A stretch of 64,000 bases of DNA from CATOSP01 sp034422355 (GTDB lineage Bacteria > Chloroflexota > Dehalococcoidia > Lucifugimonadales > UBA3495). The position numbers were made by a program, and so were the translations under genes. Positions within the stretch are counted from its first letter, which is position 1, and each line of letters starts with the position of its first letter. The notes beneath the pieces were generated by a model that saw only the letters and a program-made list of their open reading frames with translations, was not told the DNA's origin and made no database searches. This document shows, piece after piece, positions 25,970 through 34,943 of the stretch. The stretch spans positions 47,340 to 111,339 of the forward strand of contig DAOUJS010000152.1 of the NCBI GenBank assembly GCA_034422355.1, in the 5' to 3' direction.

Positions 25970-26374
25970 TTAGGCCACAACCCGTTCCCCCACAAAGTCC
26001 ACAACTATCTGAGCCAGCTCGATGGAGCGGTCTGCGTCGATTTCGTCAAAAGCCTCGGAGGGAATCCCGCTTGGGAGAAACCCTGGGTAGCGGGTTATCT
26101 CAAAGTACTTGTCCAACTGCCGGGCTTCCCCCTTGATCGTGTCGAAGAACATCTCGAAGAGCTTGGCGTCCTCGCACAGGTCGATCAGGGAACTGCCCCA
26201 AACGTCCTCTGCGCCACGGTAGTACAGGAACGCCTTGACGGCTTTCTCCGCCGCCTGCTGTCCCATGAAACAGGCCAAATTGAACCGCTTCCCTTCCCTG
26301 AGAAACGCCGCGTCTTCCATATCCTGCCGGGCCTGGCGCAGCCAGCGCGCGCCCTCTGATTTATGGTCAGGCAT
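25970..26374 (-). CDS. HEPN domain protein
   Basis: 134 residues, all-helical. RWLRQARQDMEDAAFLREGK and CFMGQQAAEKAVKAFLYYRG are the diagnostic helices of nucleotidyltransferase-associated HEPN proteins. The His usually found before the QQAAEKA helix and the one in the GHSL motif are absent (CFMGQQ, WGSSL), and no R-x4-6-H RNase motif is obvious. It may therefore bind rather than cut RNA. It overlaps the upstream MNT gene by eight bases, the usual type VII-like pairing. Confidence 0.82.
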   Translation of the reverse strand: MPDHKSEGARWLRQARQDMEDAAFLREGKRFNLACFMGQQAAEKAVKAFLYYRGAEDVWGSSLIDLCEDAKLFEMFFDTIKGEARQLDKYFEITRYPGFLPSGIPSEAFDEIDADRSIELAQIVVDFVGERVVA

Positions 26375-26708
26375 CGTAAATCACCCGTCCTCTCTGGATT
26401 GCGTGCCGCAGCGCCGGGAGGGATTCCTGGCAGGTCTCGAATTCCTCGGGAGTGTAGACCTGGGTCTCCACCGCGACCGCGCTGTTGAAGTGCCATGAGA
26501 AAAAGTCTGCCCTGCGCCCGTATGTGTACTCTGTATTTTGCACGATTATAAGGTCTATGCGACTGTCCGGAGAGTAACGACCCGTGACCAAATCCCCGGT
26601 CAGGATGACCTTCTCCACCCCCAGGGTCGGGAGCATCGCTTCAATGTTGGCCAACTCCTGCTCCAGCATCTCCTTGCGATATTGGGTGAAACCGACACGT
26701 ACCGCCAT
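26367..26708 (-). CDS. MNT-type minimal nucleotidyltransferase domain protein
   Basis: 113 residues from the ATG at 26708. VEKVILTGDLVTGRYSPDSR followed by IDLIIV is the nucleotidyltransferase helix-turn region. The canonical GSxxxG...SDxD is changed: GS is GD, and SDID is SRID, so one of the two catalytic aspartates is missing. The fold looks kept but activity is doubtful. Partner of the overlapping HEPN gene. In characterised MntA/HepT pairs the MNT protein adenylylates and blocks HEPN; that mechanism may not apply here. Confidence 0.72.
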   Translation of the reverse strand: MAVRVGFTQYRKEMLEQELANIEAMLPTLGVEKVILTGDLVTGRYSPDSRIDLIIVQNTEYTYGRRADFFSWHFNSAVAVETQVYTPEEFETCQESLPALRHAIQRGRVIYDA

Positions 26709-26770
26709 GAGCAACTACCTTCCGGATGGATTTGGAGTCCTGTAGCACAGGGCTACTTTGAAACCACAGG

Positions 26771-27502
26771 TTATCCCAGAATCACCATGTGTACTTCCTT
26801 GGGGCCATGCACCCCAACGACGATTGTCTGCTCGATGTCTGCCGTGCGGCTGGGTCCGGTGATGAAATTCAGGTAGGGACCCATATCTCCGCCGTTCCTC
26901 ACGTACTCCAGCCGACGCAGCAGGAACAGGTCGTCCAGGGACTCGATCACTTCCTCCGGCCGCACCAGGGCAACGTGGACCGGCGGCACCAGGGACACCA
27001 GGCGGCCCAGGCCCTTCCTGGGCACTATTACTGCCGACCCCGTCTCGGCTATGGCGTAGTCCGCGCCCGTTATCCCCATGCCCGACATGGCGATTTGCTC
27101 CCGGAGCGATTCACGGGAGCGGCTCTCGCCGTGGGCAACTTCGGTTACGGTGATTCCCATGCCGGTCAGCGTCGCATCCAACGGCACGGTCTCGAACACT
27201 TCCTGTCCGGACCTCACTACTCTGCTGGCTCCAAGACTGTTGGCCAGAGACCGGACGTAGTCCATCGCCTCTTCAGGGTCTGGAGCACGGCGCACCTGCC
27301 AGCCGCGAAGCTGCGCCACTTCGGACAGTTTGTCCAGCAACACGTTCCGATTGGCCCGGACGCGGTCTTGTACTTCCCGCGCTTGTTCCTCAAGGCAGTC
27401 AACGCCCTGTGCCAGACGGTGATATCCGGGCTGTGGCGCTCCGGCCTCCCGGCCCAGGGCGCGCCGCACCGAGGCCAGGAACTCGGACTTGGGAGTTCCC
27501 AT
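26771..27502 (-). CDS. lutC: LUD-domain protein LutC (lactate utilisation)
   Basis: 243 residues from the ATG at 27502, 13 bases after the lutB stop. A much longer open frame to 27895 lies inside lutB. The LUD core is visible: ITGADYAIAETGSAVIVPRK, then GLGRLVSLVPPVHVALV, and a C-terminal FITGPSRTADIEQTIVVGVH that is the hallmark of LutC/YkgG. LutABC oxidises L-lactate with iron-sulfur proteins. Third gene of the operon. Confidence 0.92.
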   Translation of the reverse strand: MGTPKSEFLASVRRALGREAGAPQPGYHRLAQGVDCLEEQAREVQDRVRANRNVLLDKLSEVAQLRGWQVRRAPDPEEAMDYVRSLANSLGASRVVRSGQEVFETVPLDATLTGMGITVTEVAHGESRSRESLREQIAMSGMGITGADYAIAETGSAVIVPRKGLGRLVSLVPPVHVALVRPEEVIESLDDLFLLRRLEYVRNGGDMGPYLNFITGPSRTADIEQTIVVGVHGPKEVHMVILG

Positions 27503-27515
27503 AGTCCCTGCCAAC

Positions 27516-28994
27516 CTAACGCTCCTCACCAGGGTTGGAGAGTTCCTGCTTCCAGATTTCCCCAAAGGTGCGAGGAGCCAACTCGGGGAGGTCCCTAGAG
27601 TGTGTCCACTTTGACAGCAAAGGCAACGCCGCCTTTCGTATCCCCCGGCCCCCGCGCTTGAAGGGCGACACGGGAGAAGCGAGAAACATGGCCTGTGCCG
27701 CCCGGACAATCTTCCTTGTTGCGGAGAGAAGTCCCGGGTTCGCCATGACCTTGGCAAAACCGTTGGCGATGGGCCGGGGCATGGTCCCATTGGGGGAACT
27801 GCCCGCTTCGGGTTCCTCCGCCAGCTTGTGGCGCAGGTGCAGCAACATCCTTGGTATGTCAATCCTGATGGGACAGGCCTCCCGGCAGGCACCACAGAGG
27901 CTGGACGCTTGGGGGAGGTCTGGGGCCTGGTCCAGGCCCACCAGCATGGGCGACACTATCGAACCAATCGGGCCAGGGTATACCCAGCCGTAAGCATGGC
28001 CGCCGACCTTCTGGTACACCGGGCAGATGTTCAGACAGGCCCCGCAGCGGATGCACATCAGGGCCTCCCGCAGGTCCGGGTCGGCCAGCATCCGCGACCG
28101 GCCGTTGTCCACCACTACCAGGTGGAATTCCTCCGGCCCGTCCTCGTCATCCTGCTTCCGGGGGCCGCTGACCATGCTGACGTAGCTGGTGATTCTCTGG
28201 CCGGTTGCGGAGCGGGGGAGCAGGCGCAGGAAGACCGCCAGGTCCTGTACCGACGGGATAACCTTCTCCATGCCGGTTATCCCGACGTGGATGCGGGGCG
28301 CGGAGGTGCATAGCCGTCCGTTGCCCTCATTGGTGATGATTACCAGAGTTCCCGTCTCGGCAACCAGGAAATTGGCCCCGCTGATTCCCAGGTCAGCCTC
28401 CAGGAACCGCTGCCGCAGCGCCTCCCTTGCCGCCGCCGCCAGGGCGTTGATATCGTCCATCGGCGGCACGCCCAGTTTCTCGGTAAACAGGCGGGCCACT
28501 TCCTCCTTGCTCTTGTGCAGGGCCGGGGCGACCAGGTGGAAGGGAGTTTCCTCGGCCAGTTGGATGATGTACTCGCCCAGGTCGGTCTCGTAGACGTCTA
28601 CTCCAATGGACTCCAGCATGTGGTTAAGGTTGAGTTCCTCGGACACCATCGACTTGCTCTTGGTGGCAACCCGGACCCCGCGGGTCCGCGCCAGGTCCGC
28701 CACGATAGCGTTGGCCTCGGCTGCATCAGCGGCGAAGTGGACATGGCCCCCGTTGGCGCTGACCCTCTCCTCCAGCATCTCCAGGTAGTAGTCCAGATGG
28801 TCCAGCGTGTGGAGCTTGACCTGCCGGGCCTGCTCCCGCCACTCTTCCCACACCTGCGGCGTAATCTCGTCGATGCACTCCCGCCGCCCGCCGTCAAACC
28901 CCGTACCGGCCCGTTGCAGGGCCATCCGCATCTGCGGGTCCAGGATGGACACGGCAGAAGCCGCAGGGAAATCTCGGGTCTTGACCTCTGGCAC
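27516..28994 (-). CDS. lutB: Iron-sulfur LUD protein LutB
   Basis: 492 residues. The N-terminal LUD domain (VRVATKSKSMVSEELNLNHM; ADLGISGANFLVAETGTLVI) is followed by two 4Fe-4S motifs, CIRCGACLNICP and CGACREACP, and a C-terminal DUF3390 tail. This is the normal LutB order and length. It passes electrons between the LutA Fe-S subunit and the rest of the lactate dehydrogenase complex. Middle gene of lutABC, 43 bases after lutA. Confidence 0.93.
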   Translation of the reverse strand: MPEVKTRDFPAASAVSILDPQMRMALQRAGTGFDGGRRECIDEITPQVWEEWREQARQVKLHTLDHLDYYLEMLEERVSANGGHVHFAADAAEANAIVADLARTRGVRVATKSKSMVSEELNLNHMLESIGVDVYETDLGEYIIQLAEETPFHLVAPALHKSKEEVARLFTEKLGVPPMDDINALAAAAREALRQRFLEADLGISGANFLVAETGTLVIITNEGNGRLCTSAPRIHVGITGMEKVIPSVQDLAVFLRLLPRSATGQRITSYVSMVSGPRKQDDEDGPEEFHLVVVDNGRSRMLADPDLREALMCIRCGACLNICPVYQKVGGHAYGWVYPGPIGSIVSPMLVGLDQAPDLPQASSLCGACREACPIRIDIPRMLLHLRHKLAEEPEAGSSPNGTMPRPIANGFAKVMANPGLLSATRKIVRAAQAMFLASPVSPFKRGGRGIRKAALPLLSKWTHSRDLPELAPRTFGEIWKQELSNPGEER

Positions 28995-29037
28995 TATTTA
29001 CCCCTGATTATCCTGGTTCATCTGATAATCACCACAA

Positions 29038-29781
29038 TCACATGCATCCGCGGTCTAAGACCTGTGCCAGGTGCCGCACCCGCACATCGGAACCCTGGCG
29101 GCTGAGTGCCCCTTCGATGTTCATCAGGCAACTCATGTCGCAGGACACCAGCGTATCCGCTCCCGTGCTGACCACGTTGGCAACCTTGTCAGCCACCATA
29201 TACTCGGAGATGTGCGGATACTTGACCGAGAACGTCCCGCCAAAACCGCAGCATACCTCTGCGTTGGGAAGCTCGCGCAACTCAGCGCCCCGCACATTCT
29301 CCAGCAATCGGATCGGGCCATTGCGGACGCCCATCTCCCGCAGCAGGTGGCAGCTTGGATGGTAGGTGACAGACCCCTCGCAAGTGGCGCCCACGTCATC
29401 CACTCCCAATACATCTGTCAGAAATTGGGAGAATTCGCGCACTTTGGACGACAGGACGCGGGCCTGTTCCAGCATCTCCGGATCGTCCCGGAAGAGTTCC
29501 GGGTAGAAATTGGCCATCATGGCGGCGCATGAACCCGAGGGGACAACCACGTATGCGCTGTCCCGGAATCCCTCGATTACGCGGCGGGCCAGGCGGCGGG
29601 CCTGTTCCGTGTATCCAGTGTTGTACAGCGGTTGGCCGCAACAGGTCTGGCCTTCAGGAAACCCCACTGCCACGCCCAATTTCCGCAAAACGCGGACAAC
29701 GCTCACGCCGGCCTGCGGGTATATCTGGTCGATGATGCAGGTCACGAAAAGGTCGGCCTGGGTCCCCTTATCCTCGATCAA
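29038..29781 (-). CDS. lutA: CCG-domain iron-sulfur protein LutA
   Basis: 247 residues with two cysteine-rich CCG domains: QTCCGQPLYNTG and AEVCCGFGGTFSVKYP, each preceded by Cys/His-bearing segments (SGSCAAMM; YHPSCHLL), as in heterodisulfide reductase-like and glycolate/lactate oxidase Fe-S subunits. The length fits LutA. First gene of lutABC and divergent from the LsrF-like aldolase gene. No lactate permease is adjacent. Confidence 0.92.
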   Translation of the reverse strand: MIEDKGTQADLFVTCIIDQIYPQAGVSVVRVLRKLGVAVGFPEGQTCCGQPLYNTGYTEQARRLARRVIEGFRDSAYVVVPSGSCAAMMANFYPELFRDDPEMLEQARVLSSKVREFSQFLTDVLGVDDVGATCEGSVTYHPSCHLLREMGVRNGPIRLLENVRGAELRELPNAEVCCGFGGTFSVKYPHISEYMVADKVANVVSTGADTLVSCDMSCLMNIEGALSRQGSDVRVRHLAQVLDRGCM

Positions 29782-29897
29782 TCCTTGCCTCGCGCAGGTT
29801 GCATGGCGTGGTTAGGGTAGCAGACGGCCAAGATGCCAGCAACCAACCCTGAACAACCGCAGCCCGGCAATGTATGGCCCAAACCATAGTGCCGGAG

Positions 29898-29906
29898 TGT
29901 TAGAAT
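29898..29906 (+). promoter_or_regulatory. Extended -10 promoter element upstream of the LsrF-like aldolase gene
   Basis: TGT followed by TAGAAT fits TGnTAnAAT, 66 bases before the ATG, in the divergent gap with lutA. No clear -35 is seen. Confidence 0.42.
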
Positions 29907-29972
29907 GTCGGCATCTGGGAGAGCGGGCGTCTCGCCCGCACAAGGCCGGGAAATCCAAGGCGAGGTACGATC

Positions 29973-30791
29973 ATGGACTGGGGAATGTCAAACCGCATGG
30001 CCCAACTGATTCAACCCAACGGGCGCACCATGTTTTTGCCCATCGACCACGGTTACTTCCAGGGTCCCACCAGAAACCTGGAGCAGCCGGGCAAGACCGC
30101 AGAGCCGCTTTTACCCTATGCCGACGCCCTGTTCGTCACCAGGGGCGTGCTCCGCTCCAGCATCGACCCGGCCAACACCAAGCCCATAGTGCTGCGTGTC
30201 TCCGGCGGCACCAGCATGGTTGGCCACGACCTGGCCGATGAGGGCATTACAACCTCAATGGAAGACGCCATCCGGTTGAACGCTTCCGCCGTGGGCATAT
30301 CCCTCTTCATCGGGACCGATTACGAGAAGCAGTCGCTGCTGAATCTGGGCAAGCTGGTGAACGAGGGAGAGAAGTATGGGATACCGGTCATGGCGGTGAC
30401 CGCCGTGGGCCGGGAACTGGAGCAACGCGAGTCCCGCTACCTGGCCCTCTGCTGCCGCATCGCTGCCGAACTGGGCGCGCGGGTCGTCAAGACCTACTGG
30501 TGCGCTGATGGCTTCGACCGGGTGGTCAACGGCTGCCCCGTTCCGGTGATCATGGCCGGAGGCCCCCAGGCCGACACCGAGCGGGAGGTGCTGGAGTTCG
30601 TCCACGACGGGATGCAGAACGGTGCCATCGGCATAAACCTGGGACGCAACATCTGGCAGAGTGACCATCCCGTGCCGATGATCCGCGCCCTACGCCACAT
30701 CGTCCATCAAAATGGGACTGTCGATGAGGCCCAGGACATTTTCGATACGGTCAAGGCCGCCGACGGGCGTGTGCCTACCGTCGTAGTGTGA
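29973..30791 (+). CDS. LsrF/DhnA-type class I aldolase family protein
   Basis: 272 residues. A TIM-barrel of the DeoC/LacD/DhnA class: TMFLPIDHGYFQGPTRNLEQ opens, the Schiff-base lysine is in ARVVKTYWCADGF, and the phosphate-binding VIMAGGPQADTEREVLEFV and GAIGINLGRNIWQ strands follow. Closest recognisable relatives are LsrF (AI-2 thiolase) and archaeal-type class I fructose-bisphosphate aldolases. No lsr genes are nearby. Its neighbours are a dehydrogenase, an SDR and an amidase, suggesting carbohydrate or sugar-acid catabolism rather than AI-2. Confidence 0.82.
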   Translation: MDWGMSNRMAQLIQPNGRTMFLPIDHGYFQGPTRNLEQPGKTAEPLLPYADALFVTRGVLRSSIDPANTKPIVLRVSGGTSMVGHDLADEGITTSMEDAIRLNASAVGISLFIGTDYEKQSLLNLGKLVNEGEKYGIPVMAVTAVGRELEQRESRYLALCCRIAAELGARVVKTYWCADGFDRVVNGCPVPVIMAGGPQADTEREVLEFVHDGMQNGAIGINLGRNIWQSDHPVPMIRALRHIVHQNGTVDEAQDIFDTVKAADGRVPTVVV

Positions 30792-30851
30792 TCCTGTAGT
30801 CCCACTCCATCAGAGCAATCGCATAATGACCAACTTGGAGCCGACTGCCCA

Positions 30852-31910
30852 ATGCGCGTAGCCATGTACTACAACAACCACGACGTGAGGCTGGAGGAAA
30901 TGCCGGTCCCTTGCATCGGACCCGGCGAGGCCCTGGTGCGCGTGGAGGCGTCGGGCCTCTGCGGAAGCGACGTCATGGAGTGGTATCGCGTCGAGCGTGC
31001 GCCGATGGTGTTGGGCCACGAGGTAGCCGGTGAGATTGTCCAGGTCGGCGACGGCGTTACCCGGTTCCAGGCAGGCGACCGGGTAGTCGTGACCCATCAC
31101 GTGCCATGCAACGCCTGCCACTTCTGCCTGAGCGGGCGGCACACGGTCTGCGACACCCTGCGCCAGACCAGCTTCGACCCTGGCGGCTTCTCCGAGTTCC
31201 TTCGCGTTCCCCCGATCAACGTTGACCGGGGCATGTTCGTCATTCCCGGCCATGTGTCCTACGACGAAGCCGCCTTCACCGAACCCCTGGCCTGCGTCTA
31301 CCGGGGGCAGAAGCGGGCCGGGCTCCGGCCCGGGCAGAGCGTCCTCGTAATCGGCAGTGGACTCGCCGGCCTGCTCCACATCGACCTGGCCCGGGCATTG
31401 GGGTCGGGGCGCATATTCGCCTCCGACCTCGTAGAGTCCCGCCTGGATGCGGCCCTGCGCCTGGGCGCGGACACGGCAATCATGGCCACCGACGACGTTC
31501 CGTCCCGGGTTAGGGATGAAAACGGCGGACGGCTCGCCGACCTGGTGATTGTCTGCACCGGGGCGCTCCCTGCATTGACCCAGGCGTTACAGTCGGTGGA
31601 GCGCGGCGGCACGGTGTTGATTTTTGCCCCCACAGACCCCGGAGTGGACCTGCCTGTGCCGGTGAACGACGTTTTCTTCCGAAATGACATAACCATGACA
31701 ACCACCTATGCCGCCGCTCCGGCAGACTTGGCGGCGTCCCTTGATCTCATCGCATCGGGCCGGGTCAGGGTCGGGAACATGATCAGCCACCGGCTGGGGT
31801 TAGCGGATGCCGGAACGGGCTTCCGTCTGACCGCGGAGGCCCGCGACTCCCTTAAAGTGATTATCAAACCCCAGATGGAGGCGGAAGCGGAGCGGCGGGA
31901 TACAATATGA
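30852..31910 (+). CDS. Zinc-dependent medium-chain alcohol dehydrogenase (Tdh-like)
   Basis: 352 residues. Catalytic zinc: ASGLCGSDVMEW and VLGHEVAGEIVQVG. Structural zinc: four cysteines in CNACHFCLSGRHTVC. The Rossmann segment is VLVIGSGLAGLLHIDLARAL. This is the threonine/sorbitol dehydrogenase-like branch and likely oxidises a polyol or sugar alcohol with NAD(P). It lies 60 bases after the aldolase and 12 bases before the SDR, so it is probably in the same transcript. Confidence 0.9.
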   Translation: MRVAMYYNNHDVRLEEMPVPCIGPGEALVRVEASGLCGSDVMEWYRVERAPMVLGHEVAGEIVQVGDGVTRFQAGDRVVVTHHVPCNACHFCLSGRHTVCDTLRQTSFDPGGFSEFLRVPPINVDRGMFVIPGHVSYDEAAFTEPLACVYRGQKRAGLRPGQSVLVIGSGLAGLLHIDLARALGSGRIFASDLVESRLDAALRLGADTAIMATDDVPSRVRDENGGRLADLVIVCTGALPALTQALQSVERGGTVLIFAPTDPGVDLPVPVNDVFFRNDITMTTTYAAAPADLAASLDLIASGRVRVGNMISHRLGLADAGTGFRLTAEARDSLKVIIKPQMEAEAERRDTI

Positions 31911-31922
31911 GAGAGGTCAGCC

Positions 31923-32702
31923 ATGAACATTGATGGCGGCGTATTCATCGTCACCGGGTCCGCCACCGGCCTTGGGGCCGCCGTGGCCCGGCGGCTCGCA
32001 TCCAAGGGCGGGCGGGTAGTCATCAACTACACCAAAAGCGAGGCTGAGGCCAACGCGACAGCCGATGAGTGCCGTTCCTTGGGGGGCGAGGCTTTGCTCT
32101 GCCGGGCCGACGTTTCGGACGACGCCGATTGCCGCCGGATGGCCGCCGAGGCCGTGGAACGGTTCGGTCGAGTGGACGGGCTGGTGAACAACGCCGCCCA
32201 GTCCAAGATCGCACCCCATACCGATCTGGAGACCCTGACCGCCGATGACTTCACGCGGATTTTCGGCGTCAACGTAATCGGCCCCTACCAGATGGCACGG
32301 GCCGTGGTCCCCCACATGAAGCAACAGGGGAAGGGCGCAATCGTAAACATCTCCTCCGTATCCGGGTTCTCCGGGTCCGGGAGTTCCATCGCCTACGCCG
32401 CCTCCAAGGGCGCGCTGAACACCATGACCCTGTCCCTGGCGAGGGCGCTGGCCCCCGAGATTCGGGTCAACGCCGTCTGCCCTGGGGTGATGCAGACCAG
32501 GTGGTGGCGCGAGGGACTGGGAGAAGAACGCTACCAGTCCTTCATCGACAACTACGCCGAGACCGCTCCTTTGAAGGCCGCCGGGGACCCGGAGATCGTC
32601 GCCGACCCCGTGGTCTGGCTCCTGGAGGGCGCGGAACACGTCACCGGCGAGACCATCATGGTCGACTCCGGCTCCCACCTGGGGGGCGCGCCCCGACGGT
32701 AA
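31923..32702 (+). CDS. SDR family oxidoreductase (FabG-like)
   Basis: 259 residues with the complete classical SDR set: cofactor loop TGSATGLGAAVARRLA, NNAAQSK, catalytic Ser in NISSVSGFSGSG, and YAASKGALN (Tyr and Lys). The end GETIMVDSGSHLGG is typical. NAD(P)-dependent; the substrate is unknown. It follows the alcohol dehydrogenase in the catabolic cassette. Confidence 0.92.
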   Translation: MNIDGGVFIVTGSATGLGAAVARRLASKGGRVVINYTKSEAEANATADECRSLGGEALLCRADVSDDADCRRMAAEAVERFGRVDGLVNNAAQSKIAPHTDLETLTADDFTRIFGVNVIGPYQMARAVVPHMKQQGKGAIVNISSVSGFSGSGSSIAYAASKGALNTMTLSLARALAPEIRVNAVCPGVMQTRWWREGLGEERYQSFIDNYAETAPLKAAGDPEIVADPVVWLLEGAEHVTGETIMVDSGSHLGGAPRR

Positions 32703-32727
32703 CCGCCACACATCAGGAGGTCAGACA

Positions 32728-34242
32728 ATGCCCGTAAAGCCGCCGACCATCGACGAGTTGTGGCGCATCGCACAGGACTATTACCTCAATCCCAGCCAGG
32801 CAGACCTGGAGTCCTTCAGCGGCCTCATCGCACCCATGTTGGAGTCCTACGACCGCCTCGACAGGTTGACCGAGCCCAGCCTGCCCGCGAGTCATCCCCG
32901 CTCGTCCGGCCACAGGCCGGAGCCGGAGGACAATCCTCTGGGAGCCTGGTATTGGCGGTGCGACATCCGCGGCGAACCCGGCGGGATTCTGACCGGAAAG
33001 ACCGTCGCCATCAAGGACAACGTCTGCGTTGCCGGAGTCCCGATGATGAACGGGACCAGTGTGCTGGAGGGCTACACCCCGGAAATAGATGCCACCATCG
33101 TCTCCCGAATCCTGGATTCAGGCGGCAACATTCTGGGCAAGGCGGTCTGCGAAAGCCTCTGTTTCTCCGGCGGCAGCCACACCTCGGACACCGGCCCGGT
33201 CCTGAACCCCCACAATCGTCTTCACAGCGCGGGCGGCTCCTCCAGCGGAAGCGCGGCGCTGGTTGCCGCCGGCGATGTGGACATGGCTATCGGCGGGGAC
33301 CAGGGCGGCTCCATACGCATCCCTGCCAGTTGGTGCGGCATCGTCGGACTGAAACCCACCTACGGCCTGGTCCCCTACACCGGCGTATTTCCCATCGAAC
33401 TGACCCTGGACCACACCGGACCGATGGCACGCTCGGTTGCCGACGTAGCGCTCATGCTGGAGGCCATCGCAGGCCCCGACGGACTTGACCCCAGGCAGGC
33501 GGCAGGGCTGCCCGGACAAGCCTACAGCCAGGCCCTTACAGGGGACGTCAGCGGCTTGCGCCTGGGCATTCTCCAGGAAGGGTTCGGACATGAAGACCTG
33601 TCAGATGCGGATGTGGACGAAGCGGTAACCAACGCCGCCAGGTCTTTCGAAAGTTTGGGGGCCACGGCAGACACGGTCTCAGTCCCGTGGCACCACGACG
33701 GCTATCATGTCTGGACAGCCATCGCCGTCGAAGGCGCGACTACGCTGATGGTCGCCGGCAACAGCATGGGCACAAACTGGAAGGGGCATTACACCACCAG
33801 TCTGCTGGATGTATTTGCCCGCGGTTGGCGCAGCCGGGCCGATGACCTGTCCGAAACCACCAAGCTCGTAGCCCTGTTGGGCCAGTACATGCAGGACCGG
33901 TACCACGGCCACTACTACGCCAAGGCTCAGAACTTGGCCAGGACCCTCAAGGCCGCCTACGACGACGCCCTGAGCCGGTTCGACCTGCTGGTAATGCCCA
34001 CTCTGCCCATGAAGGCTACGAGAATCCCGCCTGCCGGTTGCAGCCGCGAGGAATACACCGACCGGGCATTGGAGATGATACCCAACACCTGCCCGTTCGA
34101 CGTGACGGGACACCCGGCAATCACCGTCCCCTGCGGCTTCTCAGACGGTCTCCCTATAGGAATGATGCTGGTGGGCCGCACCGGGGACGACGCGACAGTG
34201 CTCCGTGCCGCCGATGCCTACGAGAAAGCCGCCCAGGGCTAG
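32728..34242 (+). CDS. Amidase signature family amidohydrolase
   Basis: 504 residues. The Ser-cisSer-Lys triad is in place: Lys in TVAIKDNVCVAG, cis-Ser in HSAGGSSSGSAALVA, and nucleophile Ser in GGDQGGSIRIPAS, followed by CGIVGLKPTYG. The extra N-terminal 70 residues before the core resemble enantioselective amidases rather than GatA. It hydrolyses a carboxamide or perhaps an ester. Shares the last four bases with the convergent CMD gene. Confidence 0.92.
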   Translation: MPVKPPTIDELWRIAQDYYLNPSQADLESFSGLIAPMLESYDRLDRLTEPSLPASHPRSSGHRPEPEDNPLGAWYWRCDIRGEPGGILTGKTVAIKDNVCVAGVPMMNGTSVLEGYTPEIDATIVSRILDSGGNILGKAVCESLCFSGGSHTSDTGPVLNPHNRLHSAGGSSSGSAALVAAGDVDMAIGGDQGGSIRIPASWCGIVGLKPTYGLVPYTGVFPIELTLDHTGPMARSVADVALMLEAIAGPDGLDPRQAAGLPGQAYSQALTGDVSGLRLGILQEGFGHEDLSDADVDEAVTNAARSFESLGATADTVSVPWHHDGYHVWTAIAVEGATTLMVAGNSMGTNWKGHYTTSLLDVFARGWRSRADDLSETTKLVALLGQYMQDRYHGHYYAKAQNLARTLKAAYDDALSRFDLLVMPTLPMKATRIPPAGCSREEYTDRALEMIPNTCPFDVTGHPAITVPCGFSDGLPIGMMLVGRTGDDATVLRAADAYEKAAQG

Positions 34243-34784
34243 AGGGTGGATACCCGGCCCGCTTCCATCTCCAGTTGCAGGGCAATTTGCGCCAACGCCA
34301 GCGCGCTGTAGTAAGACACCGTCAGCGTCAGGTCCACCGCGCCCCGGTCTCCCAGGATGGACTTCACGGCGCTATATGTCCCATCCGACACCGCCTTGTC
34401 CCTGATCATCTCATGCACGAACTTGGCTACGGCGGCCTCATCGCCCGCAAGCGCGTCGGTCTTGTAGGTGCGGATGCTCTCGATGGACTCGTCGCTGACT
34501 CCGGCGCGGGCGGCGGCTACGGCATGTCCCGTCCACTCGATGTCGCTGTTCCATTCCCGCGCTGTCAGGATGATGGCCAACTCCTTGAGGTTGTCCGGCA
34601 CCGTGCTCTGGAACCGCAGGGATGCGCCCATCGAAGTCAGGTATCCTGCCGCCTTGGGGTTGTTCAGCAAGGCGCGGAATTGCAACCCGACTTCCGGGGT
34701 GTTGCGGTCTCTCCGGATCGTGTCGTAGATTTCCTGCCCTTCGGAATCCAGTTCCTCACGGGTGACATAAGATACTCGGACCAT
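34239..34784 (-). CDS. Carboxymuconolactone decarboxylase (CMD) family protein
   Basis: 181 residues, helical CMD/AhpD fold: an ALLNNPKAAGYLTSMGASLR block, then LKELAIILTAREWNSDIEWT and GHAVAAARAGVSDESIE. The CxxC of AhpD is absent (SDIEWTGH), so it is not a disulfide reductase; it belongs with the decarboxylase-like group of uncertain substrate. Convergent and overlapping with the amidase gene. Such CMD proteins are abundant in SAR202-like genomes. Confidence 0.85.
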   Translation of the reverse strand: MVRVSYVTREELDSEGQEIYDTIRRDRNTPEVGLQFRALLNNPKAAGYLTSMGASLRFQSTVPDNLKELAIILTAREWNSDIEWTGHAVAAARAGVSDESIESIRTYKTDALAGDEAAVAKFVHEMIRDKAVSDGTYSAVKSILGDRGAVDLTLTVSYYSALALAQIALQLEMEAGRVSTL

Positions 34785-34902
34785 CTGGCTTTACCTCCTG
34801 AATCTGACTATCGGGAGATCCCGGCCTTGCAGGATCAAGCGCAGGAATGGTACGCCGATGGGTAATACTTGTCCATCTCCGCAGGTTTCATCGGACTGAC
34901 TG

Positions 34903-34911
34903 TGCTAGAAT
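34903..34911 (+). promoter_or_regulatory. Extended -10 promoter element upstream of the FKBP gene
   Basis: TGC followed by TAGAAT fits TGnTAnAAT, 32 bases before the ATG at 34944. Confidence 0.42.
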
Positions 34912-34943
34912 CTGCGCACCCAATTGTTATGGGAGAAGGGTCG

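Noticed and set aside
27503..27895. N-terminal extension of LutC up to 27895
   Set aside because: The extension overlaps the 3' part of lutB in another frame and has low-complexity, unrelated sequence; the ATG at 27502 matches the family start.
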